Assembly: GCA_017410265.1 (NCBI GenBank)
Contig: JAFQRC010000005.1
Coordinates: forward strand, 62,001 to 126,000
Reading direction: 5' to 3'
DNA length: 64,000 bases
From: Ruminococcus sp.
GTDB taxonomy: Bacteria; Bacillota; Clostridia; Oscillospirales; Acutalibacteraceae
Shown here: positions 59,038 through 64,000 of the stretch, piece after piece
Layout of the letters: each line of letters begins with the position of its first letter
How positions within the stretch are numbered: the stretch's first letter is position 1
Made by a program: the position numbers and the translations under genes
Notes under the pieces: generated by a model
The model's database searches: none
What the model saw: the letters and a program-made list of their open reading frames with translations, nothing else
What the model was told of the DNA's origin: nothing

Positions 59038-59048
59038 TGTGGTACAAT
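59020..59048 (+). promoter_or_regulatory. Candidate promoter of pcrA
   Basis: TTGTGC (59020-59025), 17-bp spacer, TACAAT (59043-59048), overlapping the preceding terminator. Confidence 0.5.
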
Positions 59049-59083
59049 ATGTCGTATATTGCAACTGTAAAGGAAATAAAACA

Positions 59084-61303
59084 ATGAATGAAAATATCAA
59101 TGTAAGTGAAATCAGAGCACAGTTTTCTAAGATGAACGATATGCAACAGCAGGCTGTGTTTCATACAGAAGGACCGCTTCTGATTTTAGCGGGAGCAGGC
59201 TCAGGAAAAACAACCGTGCTTGTTAACCGTATTGCATATATTCTGAAAATGGAGCTCTGTCAGCCGTGGCAGATTTTGGCTATCACTTTTACTAATAAAG
59301 CAGCAGGAGAGCTCAAAGACCGTATAGCATCAGTTGTTGAGTTTGGAGCTCAGGATATATGGGCATCGACATTCCACTCGACCTGTGCACGAATACTAAG
59401 ACGCTATGGTGAGCGTATCGGATACACAAGTCACTTCACGGTTTACGATACCGACGACCAGCGAAGACTTATGAAAGATATATTGAAGAAACTGAGTATT
59501 GATGAGAAAATCCTTCCGCATCGCACAGTGCTTGCTGAAATTTCACGAGCAAAAGATAAGATGCAGGGACCAAAGGATTTGAAGTCAGAGGATACTTATA
59601 ACAGTCGTCTTTCTATGGTCGCTGATGCTTATGAAATGTACCAGGAACGACTCAAAACAAGCGATGCAATGGATTTTGATGACCTGCTGTGTAATACCGT
59701 CAAGCTGTTTAAGGAATGTCCTGATGTGCTCGATATGTACCAGCGTCAGTTTAAGTACATAATGGTCGACGAGTATCAGGATACTAACAAAGTCCAGTAT
59801 GAGTTTGTCAGCCTCCTTGCTAAAAAGCACAACAACATCTGCGTTGTCGGCGATGATGACCAGAGTATTTATAAATTCAGAGGAGCAACTATCGAGAATA
59901 TTTTGTCCTTTGAAAACGAGTTTACAGGTGCTAAAGTTATCCGACTTGAGCAGAACTATCGCAGTACTTCAACAATCCTTGATGCCGCAAACGAGGTTAT
60001 AAAGAATAACACCGAGCGTAAGGGCAAGACTCTGTGGACTCAAAATGGTGTCGGTGATAAAATCACTGTTCACACAGCATCAACTGAGAGGGAAGAGGCT
60101 CTGTATATAGCAAATGCGATTATGGACGGTGTGTCAAACGGCAGAAAATATTCCGATTACGCTATTCTTTATCGAATGAACGCTCAGTCAAATGCTATCG
60201 AACATGCGCTCGCTCGAGCTGGTGTACCGCACAGAATTATCGGTGGACATCGCTTCTACGACAGAGAAGAAATCAAGGATATGACTGCATATCTGCAGGT
60301 TATTAATAATCCAAACGACGATGTCAGATTGCGCCGTATAATCAATAAGCCTAAGCGTGCAATAGGTGACACCACCGTAAATAAAGCGATGGATATTGCG
60401 TCTGCATTGGGCGAGAGTTTGTATTCTGTTATAAAGCACGCGTCGGATTATCCTGACTTATCTCGTGCCTCATCTAAACTTAGTTCGTTTGTGTTATTAC
60501 TTGATGGTTTGATTGAAGCTCACGTGAGCGGAGATTATTCTTTAGCGGAATTATATGAGCTTATTTTAGAACATACTGACTACAGAGCTTTCCTGAAATC
60601 AGAGAAAGAAGACAGTGAGAGCAGAATTGAGAATATCGAAGAGCTTAAGTCTAATATCATCAATTTTGAAGAAGACTACGGTGAAGAAGCTACATTGTAC
60701 AACTTCTTAGAGGAAATCTCCTTACAGACAGATATCGATAACTATGACCCTGAAGCTGATTGTTGTGTTATGATGACCTTGCATTCTGCTAAAGGTCTTG
60801 AATTCCCTGTTGTTTTTATCCCGGGTATGGAAGAGGGGCTTTTTCCGTCGATGGCAACTATCATGAATCCATCTGAGCTTTCTGAAGAAAGACGACTCGC
60901 TTATGTAGGAATCACTAGAGCTAAAGAAAAGCTCTATATTGTGAAAACCCGAGAACGTATGCTTTTTGGTTCAACAACCCACAACCGCGAATCACGCTTT
61001 GCTACCGAAATCCCATCAAAGCTTGTCGAAAAGACGGGTGCAGAGAGAGCTTTTGCGAATTCTTATACTCAACAGACTCCGACAAAAATGAACTTTGACC
61101 CATTTGCTAAAAAGCCTGCACAAAAGCAGACATCTTCAGCTAAATATTGTGTAGGTGATATGGTGCTTCATAAGGTGTTTGGCAAAGGTATGGTCACTAG
61201 TGCCGAACCTATGGGCAACGACACGATGTTAGAAGTAGCTTTTGATAAAGTTGGCACAAAGACGCTTATGGCTAATTTCTGCAAGATGGAAAAAATAAGT
61301 TAA
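59084..61303 (+). CDS. pcrA: ATP-dependent DNA helicase PcrA/UvrD
   Basis: Superfamily 1A 3'-5' helicase (739 aa) for repair and removal of replication blocks. Motifs in order: Q-motif DMQQQAVFH, Walker A AGAGSGKTT (36-44), Ia ITFTNKAAGEL, II MVDEYQDTN, III GDDDQSIYKFRGA, IV RLEQNYRST, V MTLHSAKGLEFP and VI YVGITRAKEKLYI. The C-terminal GDMVLHKVFGKGMVTSAE is the Tudor-like domain of PcrA that contacts RNA polymerase. ATG at 59084 follows AAGGAAAT. Confidence 0.96.
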   Translation: MNENINVSEIRAQFSKMNDMQQQAVFHTEGPLLILAGAGSGKTTVLVNRIAYILKMELCQPWQILAITFTNKAAGELKDRIASVVEFGAQDIWASTFHSTCARILRRYGERIGYTSHFTVYDTDDQRRLMKDILKKLSIDEKILPHRTVLAEISRAKDKMQGPKDLKSEDTYNSRLSMVADAYEMYQERLKTSDAMDFDDLLCNTVKLFKECPDVLDMYQRQFKYIMVDEYQDTNKVQYEFVSLLAKKHNNICVVGDDDQSIYKFRGATIENILSFENEFTGAKVIRLEQNYRSTSTILDAANEVIKNNTERKGKTLWTQNGVGDKITVHTASTEREEALYIANAIMDGVSNGRKYSDYAILYRMNAQSNAIEHALARAGVPHRIIGGHRFYDREEIKDMTAYLQVINNPNDDVRLRRIINKPKRAIGDTTVNKAMDIASALGESLYSVIKHASDYPDLSRASSKLSSFVLLLDGLIEAHVSGDYSLAELYELILEHTDYRAFLKSEKEDSESRIENIEELKSNIINFEEDYGEEATLYNFLEEISLQTDIDNYDPEADCCVMMTLHSAKGLEFPVVFIPGMEEGLFPSMATIMNPSELSEERRLAYVGITRAKEKLYIVKTRERMLFGSTTHNRESRFATEIPSKLVEKTGAERAFANSYTQQTPTKMNFDPFAKKPAQKQTSSAKYCVGDMVLHKVFGKGMVTSAEPMGNDTMLEVAFDKVGTKTLMANFCKMEKIS

Positions 61304-61319
61304 AATTCACACAAAGCCA

Positions 61320-61394
61320 AAACCTCCATAATATGTATTGATGCGGTGCATTTGATATAGTGTGCTTAATACATCAGTATAATTATGGAGGTTT
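61320..61394 (+). promoter_or_regulatory. Long hairpin sequestering the ribosome-binding site
   Basis: AAACCTCCATAAT (61320-61332) pairs perfectly with ATTATGGAGGTTT (61382-61394), which contains the GGAGG (61387-61391) of the next gene. A further 8 bp pair inside (TATTGATG 61336-61343 with CATCAGTA 61372-61379), with a loop of 28 nt. The structure would hide the ribosome site, or mark a DNA dyad if transcription starts inside it. Also serves as possible end of pcrA transcripts. Confidence 0.7.
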
Positions 61395-61398
61395 ACTT

Positions 61399-62247
61399 AT
61401 GGCAGAAACTTTTGACTCCTCGAAAGCATGCGACTTTGGTAGCGTTGCTTCTAAGACACCACAGCCTGTCTGCATTGATGTTATGCGAGTTTATGACAGC
61501 TGTTCGGATAAGGATTGCTTAACGGACCTGCGTGTTTATTTTACTGACTACAATCAGGAGCTTATCGACAACGCAGTGAATGTTAGAATAAAAGATGTAG
61601 ATATAGTGACGACTTATGTGGATATAGAGCCAGTTCCGTTCCACCGAGGATTTTACTCTATTGATATGACGCTGTTCTTCACAGTTTGCGTGGATGTGTT
61701 TATGAATCCGGGTGCCTGCCCACAGACTATAAAGGGATTGTCTGTATATTCAAAGAAAGCTATTCTTTATGGCAGTGAGGGAAGTGTTCGTTCTTTTTCA
61801 AGCGAGCTATCGTGTGATGAAGCGGACGACCAGAAGATACCTACCAGAAATCTTCCTACAGCAACAGTTCAGGTAGCGCGTCCGATTGCACTTTCAGCAA
61901 AGCTTAAGCATAACTGCTCAGCATGTCCCGTTCCGTGCAAAGTTCCATCCTGCGCTTGTTCAAATATCGGCGGAGAGCCGACGGTCAGCGGTTGTAACAG
62001 CGTGTTTGCAACAATCGGTTTGTTCTCAATTGTACAGCTCAAGCGTAATGTGCAGATTGTAGTCCCGTCTTATGAATACTCTATTCCTGAAAAAACTTGC
62101 GTAACATCTTCTGATAACCCTTGCGAAATGTTCTCACGCCTCGATTTTCCGACAAATGAGTTTTTCCCTCCGAATGTCACTGAGCTGACAGGAGATGAAA
62201 CTCCTGCTTGCGGATGTTCTTCATGTGACTCATCTGAGAGTGAATAA
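61399..62247 (+). CDS. Cysteine-rich conserved protein, possible spore or surface coat component
   Basis: A 282-aa protein, no signal peptide or membrane helix. The first 165 residues contain the pattern CIDVMRVYDSCSDKDCLTDL, PVPFHRGFYSIDMTLFF and LYGSEGSVRSFSSE, which I remember from unannotated clostridial proteins. The middle and end are Cys-rich (CSACPVPCKVPSCAC, CGCSSCDSSESE), with more than 20 Cys in all. Such composition suggests disulfide or metal cross-linking as in spore coat proteins, but this is inference. The ATG at 61399 has GGAGG 7 nt upstream, buried in a hairpin. Followed by a terminator, so monocistronic. Confidence 0.65.
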   Translation: MAETFDSSKACDFGSVASKTPQPVCIDVMRVYDSCSDKDCLTDLRVYFTDYNQELIDNAVNVRIKDVDIVTTYVDIEPVPFHRGFYSIDMTLFFTVCVDVFMNPGACPQTIKGLSVYSKKAILYGSEGSVRSFSSELSCDEADDQKIPTRNLPTATVQVARPIALSAKLKHNCSACPVPCKVPSCACSNIGGEPTVSGCNSVFATIGLFSIVQLKRNVQIVVPSYEYSIPEKTCVTSSDNPCEMFSRLDFPTNEFFPPNVTELTGDETPACGCSSCDSSESE

Positions 62248-62253
62248 ACATAA

Positions 62254-62280
62254 AAAACGGCGACTCTTTGTCGCCGTTTT
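62254..62280. terminator. Bidirectional terminator between the Cys-rich and HAD genes
   Basis: AAAACGGCGAC (62254-62264), TCTTT loop, GTCGCCGTTTT (62270-62280), 11-bp perfect stem. Confidence 0.92.
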
Positions 62281-62281
62281 C

Positions 62282-62863
62282 TTATATACGCGGTTTGATT
62301 TTTTTGCTGAAATCCCAGTCTGATATTTCATTTCCGCTTACTATGTAAGCTTTGTTTGCGATTTTTGCGAGTGGCAAATCGCTGTAGTGGTCAGAGTAAA
62401 ACTCATCAATATGAGAATCAGGATACTCTTTTATAAATCGGTTAACCTTTTCTTCATAGTAGCAGTTTTCGCCACTGTATTTGCCGTTATGTTTATCAAC
62501 ATCTGACGCAATTACCCTGAAACCTGTCTTTTCACCGATTGGCTCAAGTAAAAAAAACGGAGAAGCAGAAATTATCACATCATCGTCTTTTCTTTGCTCA
62601 ATATACCAATTCTTGATTTTTTTCTCGTGAATTTCCCAGAAAACCGCTAAATCCTTATCGATATCGCAGTGTTTAAGAAACTTGTACATTGTTTCTTTGA
62701 ACTGAGTTTTTGAGCCTGATTTGAAGATGTAATACTTAATGTAAGCTACAACAAGGGAAGGGAAGACAAATGCGATTTTTCTGTGACGCTTAAGGCAGAA
62801 TAAATAAAAATCCACGGTAGAATCGCCGTCATAAATTGTTCTGTCGAAATCGTATACGTTCAT
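62282..62863 (-). CDS. HAD-superfamily hydrolase, subfamily IB-like
   Basis: A 193-aa soluble phosphatase-like protein. Motif I is YDFDRTIYDGD with nucleophile Asp5 and acid Asp7; motif II is in VIISASPFFLLEP; motif III/IV lies in FYSDHYSDLPLAKIANKAYIVSG. Arrangement with a helical cap after motif I matches phosphoserine-phosphatase-like HAD-IB enzymes. The substrate is unknown. Monocistronic with the promoter region facing the divergent DUF5685-like gene. Confidence 0.8.
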   Translation of the reverse strand: MNVYDFDRTIYDGDSTVDFYLFCLKRHRKIAFVFPSLVVAYIKYYIFKSGSKTQFKETMYKFLKHCDIDKDLAVFWEIHEKKIKNWYIEQRKDDDVIISASPFFLLEPIGEKTGFRVIASDVDKHNGKYSGENCYYEEKVNRFIKEYPDSHIDEFYSDHYSDLPLAKIANKAYIVSGNEISDWDFSKKIKPRI

Positions 62864-63012
62864 AAATCCTCACATAATTGTTATTGTTTCTTGATTATAC
62901 TTGTTTTTTATATAAAATACAACATATTATGCTCTAAAATTCATATTTTGTTAATTTATATATGATTGACTTGTGATAGAATTAGCATAATAAAGTATAA
63001 GGAGAAATTTCG

Positions 63013-64000
<988 letters not shown>

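Overview
The window reads as a chromosomal segment of a strictly anaerobic, low-GC Gram-positive bacterium of the class Clostridia, most like the gut Ruminococcaceae/Oscillospiraceae. Evidence: pyruvate formate-lyase with its activase, ferredoxin-dependent indolepyruvate oxidoreductase, a bacterial V-type (A/V) ATPase operon, DnaD/DnaI-type replication genes, PadR/DUF1700/DUF4097 and LiaF-like envelope modules, strong AGGAGG ribosome sites, and CCA encoded in every tRNA gene. No phage, transposase, CRISPR array or rRNA is visible. Species cannot be named from the sequence alone.

Layout. 1-2658: 3' part of pflB, then pflA. 2809-13409: a long plus-strand run of housekeeping genes (ruvCAB, glmM, an RlmI-like methyltransferase, ecfA1-ecfA2-ecfT, truA, a DUF5711-like protein, cvpA, pgsA), followed by a ClpC-like unfoldase with a zinc-finger N-terminus (13445-15781). 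15816-21762: a Crp/Fnr regulator divergent from a small DUF1874-like protein, a heterodimeric ABC exporter, and small membrane proteins. 21878-23767: a PadR-DUF1700-DUF4097 operon. 23768-24283: an intergenic repeat locus ending at tRNA-Gly. 24348-28550: SecB-like protein, tRNA-Gln, ABC-F ATPase, LiaF-like and DUF4097-like proteins, small membrane protein. 28858-29094: a tRNA Arg-His-Lys operon. 29209-39422 (minus): the complete V-type ATPase operon, probably led by an ACT-domain gene and a DUF711 gene. 39616-46474: galU, a zinc-ribbon membrane protein, prfB, apgM, a TSCPD protein, dnaD- and dnaI-like genes. 46534-54095: a sodium/solute symporter divergent from an aryl-acid operon (AMP ligase, iorA, iorB, paaK, ACT protein), both promoters carrying the same operator. 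54103-54799: tRNA-Gln, tRNA-Pro and a repeat array. 54913-57763: a P-type cation ATPase under a yybP-ykoY (manganese) riboswitch. 57960-58440: an orphan transcription unit without a conserved gene. 58525-64000: lipoprotein, pcrA, a Cys-rich protein behind a long hairpin, a HAD phosphatase, a DUF5685 protein and the start of a DnaJ-domain gene.

The most unusual signal is a family of about 145-bp repeat elements next to two tRNA genes. Three copies (24006-24152, 54229-54371, 54420-54562) share a conserved core hairpin, yet each has ends copied from the tRNA beside it: tRNA-Gly at the first locus, tRNA-Pro at the second. One end repeats the last 14 nt of the tRNA including CCA; the other is an inverted copy of the T-arm and acceptor 3' strand. 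A transcript in the tRNA sense would close into an acceptor-like stem with a single-stranded CCA tail, and each copy is followed by its own terminator-like hairpin. I do not recognise this arrangement as a named system. Other signals worth following are the triple operator at 48157-48289, the ribosome-site-sequestering hairpin at 61320-61394, and the orphan transcript with a 10-codon leader peptide ending inside a terminator.
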